Shown piece after piece: positions 28,463 to 38,220 of a stretch of 64,000 nt of DNA (positions are counted from its first letter, which is position 1; every line of letters begins with the position of its first letter). The notes under the pieces were generated by a model, which did not search any database, was not told the origin of the DNA, and worked only from the letters and a program-made list of their open reading frames with translations. Made by a program: the position numbers and the translations under genes. Origin of the DNA: Campylobacter fetus subsp. fetus (GTDB lineage: Bacteria; Campylobacterota; Campylobacteria; Campylobacterales; Campylobacteraceae); the NCBI RefSeq assembly GCF_900475935.1, contig NZ_LS483431.1:992001-1056000 (forward strand), in the 5' to 3' direction.

Positions 28463-31000
28463 ATGGATATTAGAAAAGAATATTTGGATTTTTTTAAAAG
28501 CAAAGGACATGAGATTATAGCATCGGCTCCCCTAGTACCAGATGATGCGACCTTACTTTTTACAAATGCTGGAATGGTACCTTTTAAAAGTATTTTTACA
28601 GGAGACGTTCCAAGACCAAATCCGCCTATTCGTACAAGCTGTCAAACCTGCATAAGGGCCGGCGGAAAACACAATGATTTAGACAATGTTGGTTATACAG
28701 CGCGCCACCATACTTTTTTCGAGATGCTGGGAAATTTCAGCTTTGGCGAATACTTTAAAAAAGACGCCATATCTTACGCGTGGGAGTTTGTCACAGAAGT
28801 GTTAAAGTTACCAAAAGACAAACTTTATGTTACGGTTCATGAAAAAGACGACGAAGCGTATGAATTATGGCAAAAATTTATACAAAAAGATAGAATTTAC
28901 CGCTTTGGAGATAAAGATAACTTCTGGGCCATGGGTGATACTGGACCTTGTGGACCTTGTAGTGAGATATTTTATGATCAAGGAAGTGAGCATTTTAACA
29001 GCGATGAAGACTATATGGGTGGTGATGGAGATAGATTTTTAGAAATTTGGAATCTTGTATTTATGCAGTTTGAAAGAAGCAAAGACGGCACTATGACTCC
29101 TCTTCCAAAGCCTTCTATAGACACAGGAATGGGGCTTGAGAGAGTTACGGCTATAAAAGAAGATAAATTTAGCAACTACGACAGCTCGCTATTTATGCCT
29201 CTTATTAACGAAGTTGCAAAGCTTTGTCATAAGCAGTACGAGTATAAAACAGGAGCTAGCTATAGAGTGATCAGCGATCATATCCGCTCTGTTACGTTTT
29301 TACTAGCTCAAGGCGTAAATTTTGACAAAGAAGGACGCGGATATGTATTAAGACGTATATTAAGAAGAGCCGTTCGCCACGGATACTTACTTGGTATAAA
29401 AGAACCGTTTATGTATAAACTAGTTGATAAAGTAGTAGAGCTAATGGGCGAACACTACTCGTATCTAAAAGAGAAAAAAGAGTATGTAAAAGAGCTTATA
29501 AAACTTGAAGAAGAGAGATTTTTAGCTACTATAGTAGCGGGGCTTGATCTATTTAACGAAGAGCTAGCAAAAACCTCTAGCAACGTCTTTAGCGGCGAAG
29601 TAGCATTTAAACTATACGATACTTACGGATTTCCGCTTGATCTAACTGCTGATATGTTAAGAGAAAAAGGACTTAGCGTAGACGAAGCTAAATTTGACGC
29701 TCTTATGAATGAGCAAAAAGCACGCGCAAAAGCTAGCTGGAAAGGTAGCGGAGACGCCGCAAAAGAGAGCGGAGACTTTAAAACCTTACTTGAAGAATTT
29801 GGAGAAAATAAATTTATAGGATATGATAATCTAAAAAGCAGCAGCAAAGTTTTAGCACTTTTAAATAGCGAATTTAAAAGAGTAAATGAGTTAAAAAACG
29901 GTGAAATCGGATACGTGATGCTAGACTCTACTCCATTTTATGCACAAAGCGGCGGACAGTGTGGAGACACCGGTATGTTAGGTGAAAATCAAGCTCTTGA
30001 TACTAAAAAGTATTTCGGTCTAAATTTAAGCATGATAGAAGCAAAAAACAGCATAAAAATAGGCGATATAGTACTTTGTGAAGTTAGCTTAAATAGACTA
30101 GAGATTCGCCGTCACCACTCAGCCACTCACCTACTTCAAGCAGCACTTAGAAACGTCTTAGGTGCTCATATAGCTCAAGCCGGAAGTAGCGTAGAAGCCG
30201 ATAAGCTTAGATTTGACTTCTCTCATCCAAAACCAGTAACAAAAGAAGAATTAGAAAAAATCGAAAATTTCGTAAATGAAGCGATCTTAAAAGGTGCACC
30301 AGCAAAGATAGAAATTATGGATATACAAAATGCTAAGAAAAGCGGAGCTATAGCTCTATTTGGTGAAAAATACGCAGATAAAGTCAGGGTATTAACACTT
30401 GGCCCATCAAAAGAGCTTTGTGGAGGAACTCACGTAGAAAATTTAAATGAGATAGGAAGTTTTTTTATCGTCCGTGAAAGCGGAGTAAGCGCAGGAGTAA
30501 GGCGTATAGAAGCGGTTTGTTCTAAAGCGGCACTTGAGCTATCAAAAGAGTTCAGAAAAGAGATAAACGATATAAAAGATAGTTTAAAAGGTGTAGATCC
30601 GTTGCTTTCTATAAAAAAGCTAAAAGATGAGATAAAATCACTTCAAAACGATCTAAAAAACGCTTCAAATACAAAAGATTTAGACGTGAAAGATATAAAC
30701 GGCGTAAAGGTTGTAGTATCTAAATTTGATGGAGATATAAAAAGCAAAATAGATGAACTAAAAAATAAATTTGATAAAGTAGTCGTATTTTTAGCCGGTG
30801 TAAAAGACGGCAAAGTAAGCTTAGGATCAGGAAGCAAAAACACAAGCATAAAAGCCGGAGAATTAGTAAAAACAGTGGCTCCTATAGTCGGTGGAGGCGG
30901 AGGCGGAAGAGATGATTTTGCCACTGCCGGAGGTAAAGATGAAAGCAAAATAGACGAAGCTCTAAATGCTGCTACTAAATTTATAAGTGAGAAACTTTGA
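28463..31000 (+). CDS. alaS: Alanine--tRNA ligase
   Basis: Class II synthetase charging tRNA-Ala. The catalytic core starts [18 protein letters not shown] and shows motif 1 [15 protein letters not shown], the [15 protein letters not shown] segment, and motif 3 DTGMGLERV. The editing domain has the zinc motif [12 protein letters not shown] with the distal CGGTHV. The C-terminal glycine-rich DHHA1 domain ends [17 protein letters not shown]. At 845 residues it is complete. It overlaps the next gene by 4 bases (TTGA), so it heads a coupled set of alaS, a membrane protein, maf and a penicillin-binding protein. Confidence 0.98.
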   Translation: MDIRKEYLDFFKSKGHEIIASAPLVPDDATLLFTNAGMVPFKSIFTGDVPRPNPPIRTSCQTCIRAGGKHNDLDNVGYTARHHTFFEMLGNFSFGEYFKKDAISYAWEFVTEVLKLPKDKLYVTVHEKDDEAYELWQKFIQKDRIYRFGDKDNFWAMGDTGPCGPCSEIFYDQGSEHFNSDEDYMGGDGDRFLEIWNLVFMQFERSKDGTMTPLPKPSIDTGMGLERVTAIKEDKFSNYDSSLFMPLINEVAKLCHKQYEYKTGASYRVISDHIRSVTFLLAQGVNFDKEGRGYVLRRILRRAVRHGYLLGIKEPFMYKLVDKVVELMGEHYSYLKEKKEYVKELIKLEEERFLATIVAGLDLFNEELAKTSSNVFSGEVAFKLYDTYGFPLDLTADMLREKGLSVDEAKFDALMNEQKARAKASWKGSGDAAKESGDFKTLLEEFGENKFIGYDNLKSSSKVLALLNSEFKRVNELKNGEIGYVMLDSTPFYAQSGGQCGDTGMLGENQALDTKKYFGLNLSMIEAKNSIKIGDIVLCEVSLNRLEIRRHHSATHLLQAALRNVLGAHIAQAGSSVEADKLRFDFSHPKPVTKEELEKIENFVNEAILKGAPAKIEIMDIQNAKKSGAIALFGEKYADKVRVLTLGPSKELCGGTHVENLNEIGSFFIVRESGVSAGVRRIEAVCSKAALELSKEFRKEINDIKDSLKGVDPLLSIKKLKDEIKSLQNDLKNASNTKDLDVKDINGVKVVVSKFDGDIKSKIDELKNKFDKVVVFLAGVKDGKVSLGSGSKNTSIKAGELVKTVAPIVGGGGGGRDDFATAGGKDESKIDEALNAATKFISEKL

Positions 31001-31491
31001 ACGTAACAAATACCGCATTTGCAAGAATTGATCAAATAGCACCGTTTATACATATAAGCAGTTCAGTGTTATTTATAGCTGTACAATTAAGCGTAGTTAT
31101 ATTTTCTAGATATTTTTTCAAAGATATTGAGCAAAACACACATAGATACAAAACTATTTTGAAAGAATTTAGGCGTTTTATGATAAGTGAACTATGCTTA
31201 ATATCAGTTATTTGCATAAGCGGAATATTTCTTCTTAGCAGAGATGAGTTCAAAATCTCAGATCCTATGATAGAGGCGATAGTTGCTACAAAATGGGCTT
31301 TGATGCTATTTATATTATCAAACATCGCATATATGTGGCACAAATTTAATCTAGCCAAAAATGCATTTTTAAACGATGAGGTTATCGGAACTCATGAAAA
31401 TTTAGTTTTAATCATATATTACTTTACTCCATTAAATATAGTTTTATCGTTTATAAGCATATATCTTGGTATAACTTTTAGAGGAATTTGA
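30997..31491 (+). CDS. Four-helix inner-membrane protein between alaS and maf
   Basis: A 164-residue protein with four hydrophobic helices (residues about 17-39, 62-82, 93-112 and 140-160). It starts at TTG, overlapping the alaS stop as TTGA, and its stop overlaps the maf ATG as ATGA. A His in helix 1 (FIHISSSV) and another in the loop after helix 3 (YMWHKFNL) could be ligands, but no family is recognised with confidence. I infer membrane location only. It is not adjacent to alaS in the C. jejuni order as I recall it. Confidence 0.7.
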   Translation: MNVTNTAFARIDQIAPFIHISSSVLFIAVQLSVVIFSRYFFKDIEQNTHRYKTILKEFRRFMISELCLISVICISGIFLLSRDEFKISDPMIEAIVATKWALMLFILSNIAYMWHKFNLAKNAFLNDEVIGTHENLVLIIYYFTPLNIVLSFISIYLGITFRGI

Positions 31492-32036
31492 TGATTATAC
31501 TGGCTTCTAGTTCTCCTTCAAGAGCGAATATACTATCTCAGTTCAATATAGAATTTAAACAAATTATCATGGAATATGACGAAAGCTCCATACCAAAAAC
31601 ATCGGCAAAATCATACTCTATGAATGTTGTTACAGAAAAATCAAAGCAGTTTTTTTCTAAATTTAAAGATGAATTTGCAAATGTTTTATTTGCCGATAGT
31701 AGTGTTATTTGCAATAATATTATACTAAATAAAGCAAAAGATATAGACGAAGCAAGATGGATGTTAAACTTGCAAAGCGGTAACTTTACTAGCGTATATA
31801 CAGCGATGAAGTTTTTTGGGAATAAATTTTGCATAGATATGCTTAGCGTTGCTACGTATAAATTTAATATTTTTGATAAAGACGATATGCAAAACTATCT
31901 AAGTAGTGGTCTTTGGCAAAAAAAGGCGGGAGCTATGATGATAGAAGGATTTAATGAAAAATATATACAAAAAAGCTATGGTAATAAACAAACTGCCATG
32001 GGACTTGATATAAAGAGTTTAAAGGTATTTTTATGA
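31488..32036 (+). CDS. maf: Maf-family nucleotide pyrophosphatase
   Basis: Hydrolyses non-canonical or specific nucleoside triphosphates to monophosphates and affects septum formation in some bacteria. The family start IILASSSPSRANILSQFNIEF is clear, and the catalytic-region motif is FADSSVICNNIILNKAKDIDEARWML, in which the usual ADTVV...GKP reads ADSSV...NKA. At 182 residues it is full length. The departures at the second motif may shift substrate choice. It is coupled to its neighbours by 4-base overlaps. Confidence 0.9.
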   Translation: MMIILASSSPSRANILSQFNIEFKQIIMEYDESSIPKTSAKSYSMNVVTEKSKQFFSKFKDEFANVLFADSSVICNNIILNKAKDIDEARWMLNLQSGNFTSVYTAMKFFGNKFCIDMLSVATYKFNIFDKDDMQNYLSSGLWQKKAGAMMIEGFNEKYIQKSYGNKQTAMGLDIKSLKVFL

Positions 32037-33970
32037 AGCATATTTTTGGCTTTTTTACTATAATTGCAATTGCGATATTTGCAGCTCTTATATATTTTTA
32101 CTCACAAATCAGAGTAGATATATCTGCCATAGTAGAGTATAAACCAAAACTAACAACTCAAATTTTTGACAGAAATGGAGACCTTGTAGCTAATGTTTTT
32201 GACGAAGAAAATAGACAATATGCAAAATATCAAGAGATACCTCCAAGAGTTGTCGAAGCATTAGTCGCAGTTGAAGATACAAGCTTTTTTGAGCATGGAG
32301 GTATAAATGTAGAAGCTATTTTTAGAGCAGCCATAAAAGATATAAAAGCAATGTCATTAGTGGAAGGAGCCTCCACTTTAACTCAACAACTGATAAAAAA
32401 TATGGTTCTAACACGCGATAAAAAATTTACTCGTAAATTAAAAGAGGTTATTTTAGCATTCAAGATAGAAGAAGATCTGACCAAAGAAGAAATTATCGAA
32501 AGATATCTCAATCAAGTATATTTTGGACACGGCTATTATGGTATAAAAACAGCAGCACTCGGATATTTTAAAAAAGAGTTAAATGAACTTACTATAAAAG
32601 AGACTGCTATACTAGTAGGACTCCCAAAAGCACCTAGTAACTATGATCCTACTAGACACATAGATCTATCTTTGTCACGTGCTAATGGAGTTATTACAAG
32701 ACTGTATGCATTAGGCTGGATAAGTGAAAACGAATACGCTCAGGCCTTAAAAGAAACTCCTGTAGTATATGATGAGACATTAACACAAAACAGGGCTCCG
32801 TATCTAGTAGATGAAACATTAAAAGAAGCTTATAAAATATTTCCGGATATAAAATACGGTGGATATAAAATCACATTAAATGCCGATCTCAAAGTACAAG
32901 AAATAGCGCAAAATGCGCTTAAATTTGGATATAACGAGATATTAAAAAGAGATAAAAATGCAGATCAAAATTATCTAAACGGCGCTATGATAGTAACTAA
33001 TCCTACAAATGGTGAAATACTAGCATTAGTCGGAGGTATCGACTACGCAAAAAGTAACTTCAACCGTGCCACGCAAAGTGAGCGCCAACCAGGATCTAGC
33101 TTCAAGCCATTCATATACCAAATCGCTCTTGATCTTGGCTACTCTCCTATGAGTAAAGTAGCAGATATATCAAGAGTATTTGAAAATGTAAATAGAAGCG
33201 AAGAGGATAAAGACTGGAAACCAAAAAATTATGGTGGAAATTTTGAAGGATACATAACTCTTAAACATGCTTTAAGACAGTCTCGTAATTTAGCCACCAT
33301 AAATCTTTTAAATTCTATAGGATTAGACGTAGTTCAGCAAAAACTTTCATATTTTGGTTTTAATAATATACCTCAAAATCTTTCAATAGCACTTGGAAGT
33401 TTTGGAGTAAGCCTTATAAACTTTAGCGAATATTACTCAATGTTCGCAGGTTTAGGAGAGCAGAGCAAATCAAGGCTAATAAAATCCATCGAAAGCACAA
33501 ACGGCACATTAACAACATATGAGCAAGAAAGTTCTAAAATCATAGATCCTCAGCAGGCGTATTTAATGATAGATATGCTAAAAGATGTCGTAAATGCCGG
33601 AACCGGGCGAAATGCAAAAGTTGAAGGTATAGAAGTAGCAGGAAAGACAGGAACTACAAATAATAACGTAGATGCGTGGTTTTGCGGATTTACTCCTGAA
33701 GTCCAAGCCATTATCTGGTATGGAAACGATAATAATCTACCTATGAGAAAAATAGAAGGTGGCGGAAGAACCGCAGCTCCTGTATTCAAGGAGTTTATGA
33801 CAAATTATATAGCAGCATTTCCTCAAACTAAACGTAAATTTGAAACCCCAAATGGAGTATATCATAAAATTTATGAAGGCATAGATGAAATATATACAAG
33901 TACTTCTCCACTGCCTTCACAAAAAACAGATGCAATCTCTACTCAAGAGAGCGATGGGTTAATATTTTAA
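32033..33970 (+). CDS. pbpA: Class A penicillin-binding protein 1A
   Basis: Bifunctional peptidoglycan synthase in the inner membrane. After an N-terminal anchor (residues 5-25), the glycosyltransferase domain shows VAVEDTSFFEHGGI, GASTLTQQLIKNM and EIIERYLNQVYFGHGYYGI. The transpeptidase domain has the active-site motif SSFKPF (near residue 355), SRN near 424 and KTGTTNN near 538. At 645 residues it matches the Campylobacter PBP1A length. It is the last gene of the alaS run and convergent with the cupin gene, only 1 base apart. Confidence 0.95.
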   Translation: MKHIFGFFTIIAIAIFAALIYFYSQIRVDISAIVEYKPKLTTQIFDRNGDLVANVFDEENRQYAKYQEIPPRVVEALVAVEDTSFFEHGGINVEAIFRAAIKDIKAMSLVEGASTLTQQLIKNMVLTRDKKFTRKLKEVILAFKIEEDLTKEEIIERYLNQVYFGHGYYGIKTAALGYFKKELNELTIKETAILVGLPKAPSNYDPTRHIDLSLSRANGVITRLYALGWISENEYAQALKETPVVYDETLTQNRAPYLVDETLKEAYKIFPDIKYGGYKITLNADLKVQEIAQNALKFGYNEILKRDKNADQNYLNGAMIVTNPTNGEILALVGGIDYAKSNFNRATQSERQPGSSFKPFIYQIALDLGYSPMSKVADISRVFENVNRSEEDKDWKPKNYGGNFEGYITLKHALRQSRNLATINLLNSIGLDVVQQKLSYFGFNNIPQNLSIALGSFGVSLINFSEYYSMFAGLGEQSKSRLIKSIESTNGTLTTYEQESSKIIDPQQAYLMIDMLKDVVNAGTGRNAKVEGIEVAGKTGTTNNNVDAWFCGFTPEVQAIIWYGNDNNLPMRKIEGGGRTAAPVFKEFMTNYIAAFPQTKRKFETPNGVYHKIYEGIDEIYTSTSPLPSQKTDAISTQESDGLIF

Positions 33971-33971
33971 T

Positions 33972-34310
33972 TTAATGTTTTAAATTTGTAACATTAAAAA
34001 CACGACTTTCACTATCAGATTTAGCCAAACTAAGTCTAATTATAGAGTCACTTAAAGCTTCTAAAGAATGTGGAATATTCGCATCAAGAGTTATGAGATC
34101 AAACTCATCAAGCCTACTTTCTTTTTCATTTACATAGAACATAATAGAGCCTTTCAAAACCTGCACTATGATAGTAGCTGGAGCTTTATGTTCGGCCATT
34201 ATAGATCCACTTTGCATAGATATTCTAATCTCTTTGCTAAAATTAGTTTCGACTAGTTTTATTGCTTTTACGCCATCAAAAGATGTTGTATTAAATACTA
34301 TTTTTTCCAT
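33972..34310 (-). CDS. Cupin-domain protein
   Basis: A single 112-residue cupin barrel. The family pattern is visible as AEHKAPATIIVQVLKGSIMFYV (first motif, one His) and DLITLDANIPHSLEAL (second motif, one His). Two metal-ligand positions seem kept and others lost. Related small cupins bind a metal or a small ligand, and some act as regulators, but no activity can be assigned. It ends beside the penicillin-binding protein gene and is transcribed towards it. Confidence 0.85.
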   Translation of the reverse strand: MEKIVFNTTSFDGVKAIKLVETNFSKEIRISMQSGSIMAEHKAPATIIVQVLKGSIMFYVNEKESRLDEFDLITLDANIPHSLEALSDSIIRLSLAKSDSESRVFNVTNLKH

Positions 34311-34378
34311 AATATTCCTTTAAATTTTAAAATATTATAGTAAATTTTAAGATAAAATTGATTGATATAGATTAAGAG

Positions 34379-34402
34379 TATCACGCCTTTTTTGACGTGA
34401 TA
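34379..34402 (-). terminator. Stem-loop after the rpsP-trmD-rplS operon
   Basis: On the minus strand TATCACGTC pairs with GGCGTGATA (one T-G wobble) around an AAAAAA loop, 16 bases past the rplS stop. The 3' side has only a modest T content, so termination may be partial, or the hairpin may mainly protect the mRNA end. Confidence 0.55.
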
Positions 34403-34417
34403 TTATAAAAGTTATAA

Positions 34418-34774
34418 TTATTTTTTAAGTTCTTTAATTCTTGCAGCTTTACCGCGTCTATCTCTTAGATAAAATAGCTTAGATCTTCTTATACGTCCTC
34501 TTCTAAGAACCGTAATACTCTCTAAACTTTCGCTATAAATAGGGAAAATTCTCTCAACTCCAACACTATTTGCACCTATTTTTCTGATGATAAAAGTCTC
34601 CCCAGAACCGCTACCGCGTCTAGCTATACAGATACCTTCAAAATTCTGAACTCTAGTTTTATCGCCTTCTTTGATACGAATAGCAATTCTTAAAGTATCG
34701 CCAGCACGAAAATCAGGCACAGACTTGTTTTCAATTTGAGCATTTTCAAATGCTTCTATGTATTTGTTTCTCAT
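34418..34774 (-). CDS. rplS: 50S ribosomal protein L19
   Basis: L19 sits at the interface of the ribosomal subunits. It begins [30 protein letters not shown]-like, has the conserved [25 protein letters not shown]-type core and ends [18 protein letters not shown]. At 118 residues it has normal length. It is the last gene of the rpsP operon and overlaps trmD by 4 bases, the same order as in most bacteria. Confidence 0.97.
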   Translation of the reverse strand: MRNKYIEAFENAQIENKSVPDFRAGDTLRIAIRIKEGDKTRVQNFEGICIARRGSGSGETFIIRKIGANSVGVERIFPIYSESLESITVLRRGRIRRSKLFYLRDRRGKAARIKELKK

Positions 34775-35469
34775 CTTTTTTCCTTCTGTTTTTTTGGCGA
34801 TCTGAGTTTTTGATATAAATCAGGGCGGAAGAACCTAGTTTTACACAACGCCATATTGTTTTTCAAAGCGTTGATTCTACCATGATTACCCTTTAAAAAA
34901 GCTGAAATAACGCTCAAACCATTATATACGTTTGGCTTAGTAAAACTCGGAGATTCTAGCATTCCATACTCAAAACTCTCGATGTCAAGCGAATTCGGAT
35001 TGCCTAAAACTCCATTAAGATTTCTTGTGATAGCATCGCACATACAAAGTGCTCCAAGCTCCCCGCCGGTCATTATAAAATCACCTATACAAAATACCTC
35101 ATTAACTTTTTCTTCTATAATTCTCTCATCAATACCCTCGTATCTTCCGCAAATAAAAGTAATATTTTCAAATTTAGATAGTCTTTTTGCGTCATTTTGA
35201 GTAAATTTTTTACCTGCTGGAGTAAGATAGATAATGTGAGTACTATCCAATGAGTCAATAGCATCAAATACGGGCTGAGCTTTCATAAGAAGCCCTGCAC
35301 CTCCAGCTATCATATAATCATCTACTTTTAAATGCTTATCTGCGCTAAAATCTCTTGGATTTATGAAGTTTAACTTTATAATACTACTCTTGATCGCCCT
35401 TGAAAGTATGGAGTCATCAAAGTACGGTTTAATTAAATTTGGGAATATAGTTATAAAGTTAAACTGCAT
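34771..35469 (-). CDS. trmD: tRNA (guanine-37-N1)-methyltransferase
   Basis: Methylates G37 next to the anticodon using S-adenosylmethionine, which prevents +1 frameshifting. The trefoil-knot SAM site is intact: [32 protein letters not shown], and [19 protein letters not shown]. The N-terminal [22 protein letters not shown] and the flexible linker with [12 protein letters not shown] are typical. At 232 residues it is complete. It lies 3 bases after rimM. Confidence 0.97.
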   Translation of the reverse strand: MQFNFITIFPNLIKPYFDDSILSRAIKSSIIKLNFINPRDFSADKHLKVDDYMIAGGAGLLMKAQPVFDAIDSLDSTHIIYLTPAGKKFTQNDAKRLSKFENITFICGRYEGIDERIIEEKVNEVFCIGDFIMTGGELGALCMCDAITRNLNGVLGNPNSLDIESFEYGMLESPSFTKPNVYNGLSVISAFLKGNHGRINALKNNMALCKTRFFRPDLYQKLRSPKKQKEKR

Positions 35470-35472
35470 AAT

Positions 35473-36003
35473 TTATGAATTTTTTAATATATCTAACGAA
35501 TTTTTAACCTGAATTTTTTTAGATTTTATATCTATATTTTGAGTAAAATTATCATTGTAAGGTATATAAAAATTGGAATTTAAACCGGCTTTTACGAGAT
35601 CGCCCTCTGTTTTTATACTGAATAAAAATCCAGCTCCAACTTCTAATATATCTATTACCTCTCCGAGCAAAATTTTATCTTCAAAAACATTACAACCTAT
35701 GATATCAAAATAGAAAAATTCATCTTTTGCGAGCTTACAATCTCTTATAGTATCATTAATACTTCTGTATAAGATATAATTCACAAGCGTTTTAGCAAGA
35801 TCTATGCTATCATAATTTTCAAAAATTACCAGATTGTTATTTCTATCATAACTTTTTATGACAAATTCTTTACTATTTATATCATAGAATTTAGCACCCT
35901 TTTTAAATTGATTAGGAAAATCACTGCGGTCATGGAGCTTTAAAGCCCCTTTTAAACCAACAGTCTTTCCAAGTATGCAAACCTCTACAAAATCACTCTT
36001 CAA
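35473..36003 (-). CDS. rimM: 16S rRNA processing protein RimM
   Basis: Assists maturation of the 30S head by binding S19. The N-terminal beta-barrel starts VEVCILGKTVGLKGALKLHDRSDFP-like, and the C-terminal PRC-barrel region contains FFYFDIIGCNVFEDKILLGEVIDILEV. At 176 residues the length is normal. It overlaps the KH gene by 11 bases and lies 3 bases before trmD. Conservation is modest, as usual for RimM, but order and motifs agree. Confidence 0.95.
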   Translation of the reverse strand: MKSDFVEVCILGKTVGLKGALKLHDRSDFPNQFKKGAKFYDINSKEFVIKSYDRNNNLVIFENYDSIDLAKTLVNYILYRSINDTIRDCKLAKDEFFYFDIIGCNVFEDKILLGEVIDILEVGAGFLFSIKTEGDLVKAGLNSNFYIPYNDNFTQNIDIKSKKIQVKNSLDILKNS

Positions 36004-36238
36004 TAGCTTTTACCGTAATTCTATATGATGTTGGATCTTTTGCTTTGCAGCCTATAATCACTGTTTTAATAGCATTTATCATTTTTCCGTCTTTGCCTAT
36101 AAGTCTACCCGTATCGGATTTACTCGCATATATAATTATCTCATCGAAATTTTCACCAAGATGTATTTTTTCGGTTTTTATCAGCTCAGGACAATCGGCT
36201 ATGAGTTTTGCGTACTCTTTTAAAAATTCTTCTACCAT
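35993..36238 (-). CDS. khpA: KhpA-type KH-domain RNA-binding protein
   Basis: A single KH domain of 81 residues. The RNA-binding loop is RLIGKDGKMINAIKTVI, the GxxG being GKDG. It starts VEEFLKEYAKLIADCPELI. KhpA proteins bind many RNAs and often pair with KhpB/Jag. It lies between rpsP and rimM, its usual place in many bacteria, separated from rpsP by 5 bases. Confidence 0.93.
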   Translation of the reverse strand: MVEEFLKEYAKLIADCPELIKTEKIHLGENFDEIIIYASKSDTGRLIGKDGKMINAIKTVIIGCKAKDPTSYRITVKAIEE

Positions 36239-36243
36239 TGTGA

Positions 36244-36471
36244 TTATTTTGTTATTCGAGCAACTCTGTCGCTAAGTTTTGCACCAACACTTTTCCAATA
36301 CGCAAGCCTATCAGCATCAACTTTAACAACCTCTGGTTCTACCATTGGATTATAGTATCCTATGCTCTCTATCCAACCGCTATCACGTCTTTTTCTACTA
36401 TCTGTAACAACTATACGATAAAATGGTCTTTTATTACGTCCCATTCTTGTTAGTCTAACTACTGTTGCCAT
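36244..36471 (-). CDS. rpsP: 30S ribosomal protein S16
   Basis: S16 stabilises the central 16S rRNA during assembly. I start it at 36471 ([20 protein letters not shown]), as AGGAG lies 7 bases upstream; a more distal in-frame ATG at 36486 would add MRRKI and lies upstream of that ribosome site. The typical [19 protein letters not shown] follows. At 75 residues it has the Campylobacter length. It is the first gene of the rpsP-khpA-rimM-trmD-rplS operon, with a -10 at 36505-36510. Confidence 0.96.
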   Translation of the reverse strand: MATVVRLTRMGRNKRPFYRIVVTDSRKRRDSGWIESIGYYNPMVEPEVVKVDADRLAYWKSVGAKLSDRVARITK

Positions 36472-36498
36472 TATTTTTCTCCTCATTATTTTTTTTAA

Positions 36499-36535
36499 GG
36501 CTTAATTATAGCTAAATTTTAGCCATAAGTAAGCC
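36499..36535. promoter_or_regulatory. rpsP promoter inside nested inverted repeats
   Basis: A minus-strand TATAAT (36505-36510) lies 34 bases before the rpsP start. It is flanked by nested inverted repeats: an outer pair GGCTTA (36499-36504)/TAAGCC (36530-36535) and an inner pair GCTAAA (36511-36516)/TTTAGC (36518-36523). The element sits between the ffh stop and rpsP and may combine weak termination of ffh with the promoter. Confidence 0.5.
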
Positions 36536-36541
36536 CTAAAT

Positions 36542-37888
36542 TTATCTAGGGCGATTTGAATTTGCCATCATAGAAGCAAATCCTTTCATGCTGTCTTTAT
36601 TTGAAAATCTTTTAGCAAGTTTTGCTGCATTGCTAAACTGTTTTAAAAATTTATTTACTTCTATCTGACCTATTCCTGCTCCAGCTGCAATTCTACGCTT
36701 TCTAGCATTATTTAAAAGATCCGGATTTTCACGCTCTTTTGGAGTCATAGAATCTATCATAGCTTTTATATGTTTTATCTCTTTGCTATTATCAAGATCT
36801 ATATCTTTTATCTGATTTGCCATATTTCCAAGACCCGGTATCATCCCTATAAGGCTTTTCATACTTCCAAGTTTTTTAACACTCTCAAGCTGAGCTAAAA
36901 AGTCATTAAAATTAAACTCACCCTTTTTGATTTTTTTGTTTAATCTTTTTGCTTCTTTTTCATCTATTATCGTGCTTGTTTTTTCAGCAAGCGTTGCCAA
37001 ATCGCCCTCGCCCATTATACGACCGACGATTCTATCTGGTATAAAGCTCTCTAGATCCGCCGGTTTTTCACCTACACCGACAAATCTAAGCGGAATATTT
37101 ATCTGTTTTGCTATGCCAATAGCAACGCCGCCTTTTGTATCAGCGTCAAATTTACTTAAAATCACGCCTGTTATGCCAAGCGCCTCATTAAAGCTAGCAG
37201 CAGTTTTTACGCCGTCTTGTCCGCTCATAGCATCAGCTACGTAAAATATCTCATGCGGATTTATAGTTGATTTAATATCTTTTATCTGACTCATAAGAGT
37301 TTCATCTATAGCAAGACGACCTGCGGTATCGACTAAAAGAACGTCATACAACTCGTTTTTTGCTTTTTGTAAGGCATTTTTAGCTACTTTTATAGGATCG
37401 TTTTCATTTTCCATATAAAATAGCTCAAGCTCATTTGCGGTGCAAAGCTGACGCAATTGCTCAACTGCGGCTAAACGCTGCAAGTCGCAAGCTGCGATTA
37501 AAACTTTTTTCTTACGAACTTTTAGATAATTAGCTAGTTTTACGGTCGTAGTCGTCTTTCCGCCACCTTGAAGTCCGGCCATCAAAACTACGGTTGGAGG
37601 ATTACTCGCATAAACAAAGCCGCTACCTTTATTTCCGTCGTTTGGAGCAGTTAAAATACTTGTTAAATTTGATTTAATGCTATCTAAAAATTGTTTTTGA
37701 CCAATTGAAGTCTTTTTAAGGTCGGATTCTACTAAATTCACTAATTCTTTAGTAACTTTGTGATGAACATCTGCTTTTAAAAGTGCTTTTTTTAGGGTAT
37801 CAAGCGCATTTTTAAGCGCCTTTTCATCATCGACAAATTTAAGTTTATTAACAGCTGATTTTAATGATTCACCTATAAGTTCAAACAC
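36542..37888 (-). CDS. ffh: Signal recognition particle protein
   Basis: The SRP54 GTPase that binds signal peptides and SRP RNA and brings ribosomes to FtsY. The N domain (residues 1-90) is followed by the G domain: GLQGGGKTTTTVKLANYL near 106, VDTAGRLAIDE, LSKFDADTKGG. The M domain has MKSLIGMIPGLGNM and a C-terminal RRIAAGAGIGQIEVNKFLKQF RNA-binding part. At 448 residues it is complete. It is the same strand as rpsP and in the same order as in C. jejuni. Confidence 0.97.
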   Translation of the reverse strand: MFELIGESLKSAVNKLKFVDDEKALKNALDTLKKALLKADVHHKVTKELVNLVESDLKKTSIGQKQFLDSIKSNLTSILTAPNDGNKGSGFVYASNPPTVVLMAGLQGGGKTTTTVKLANYLKVRKKKVLIAACDLQRLAAVEQLRQLCTANELELFYMENENDPIKVAKNALQKAKNELYDVLLVDTAGRLAIDETLMSQIKDIKSTINPHEIFYVADAMSGQDGVKTAASFNEALGITGVILSKFDADTKGGVAIGIAKQINIPLRFVGVGEKPADLESFIPDRIVGRIMGEGDLATLAEKTSTIIDEKEAKRLNKKIKKGEFNFNDFLAQLESVKKLGSMKSLIGMIPGLGNMANQIKDIDLDNSKEIKHIKAMIDSMTPKERENPDLLNNARKRRIAAGAGIGQIEVNKFLKQFSNAAKLAKRFSNKDSMKGFASMMANSNRPR

Positions 37889-37922
37889 AATTTACCTTTA
37901 TAAATTTTATTAAAAGGTGCTA

Positions 37923-37928
37923 ATTATA
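37923..37928 (-). promoter_or_regulatory. -10 element for ffh
   Basis: TATAAT on the minus strand (agcTATAATtagc), about 35 bases before the ffh start codon. The ribosome site AAAGGTAAATT precedes the start. Confidence 0.55.
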
Positions 37929-38021
37929 GCTTTTATTTACTTTGAAATTGTTTAAATGCTTTTTTGATGTAAATCTATTTTTGTTTAGTAAGTATCTATA
38001 TACAAAAATTTAATAAAATTT

Positions 38022-38047
38022 AAAATAATACTATAAAATAATACTAT
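38022..38047. repeat. 13-base exact tandem duplication
   Basis: AAAATAATACTAT is present twice without a gap. It lies in the spacer upstream of the SLC13 carrier gene. Its function is unknown; it could be replication slippage or a doubled binding site. Confidence 0.8.
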
Positions 38048-38220
38048 AAATATATAATTATAATATTTTTATGGTAAAAATTTATTATACATAAAGAAAA
38101 AATATAATAAAATATATTAATAAAAAGATAATTTTATTACACATAAATATTTATAAATTTTGAAAAATAATGCAAATAAAATATTATAAAATATATTTAA
38201 TGTAAATACGAGGTAAACTT

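Larger units (their letters stand above)
37889..38220. other. AT-rich divergent spacer between ffh and the SLC13 gene
   Basis: This 332-base spacer contains no gene I can support. It holds the ffh promoter (minus-strand TATAAT at 37923-37928), an exact 13-base tandem duplication AAAATAATACTAT (38022-38034 and 38035-38047), and long A/T-only stretches up to the GAGG ribosome site near 38210 for the SLC13 gene. It marks the left edge of the two-gene insertion. Confidence 0.7.
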
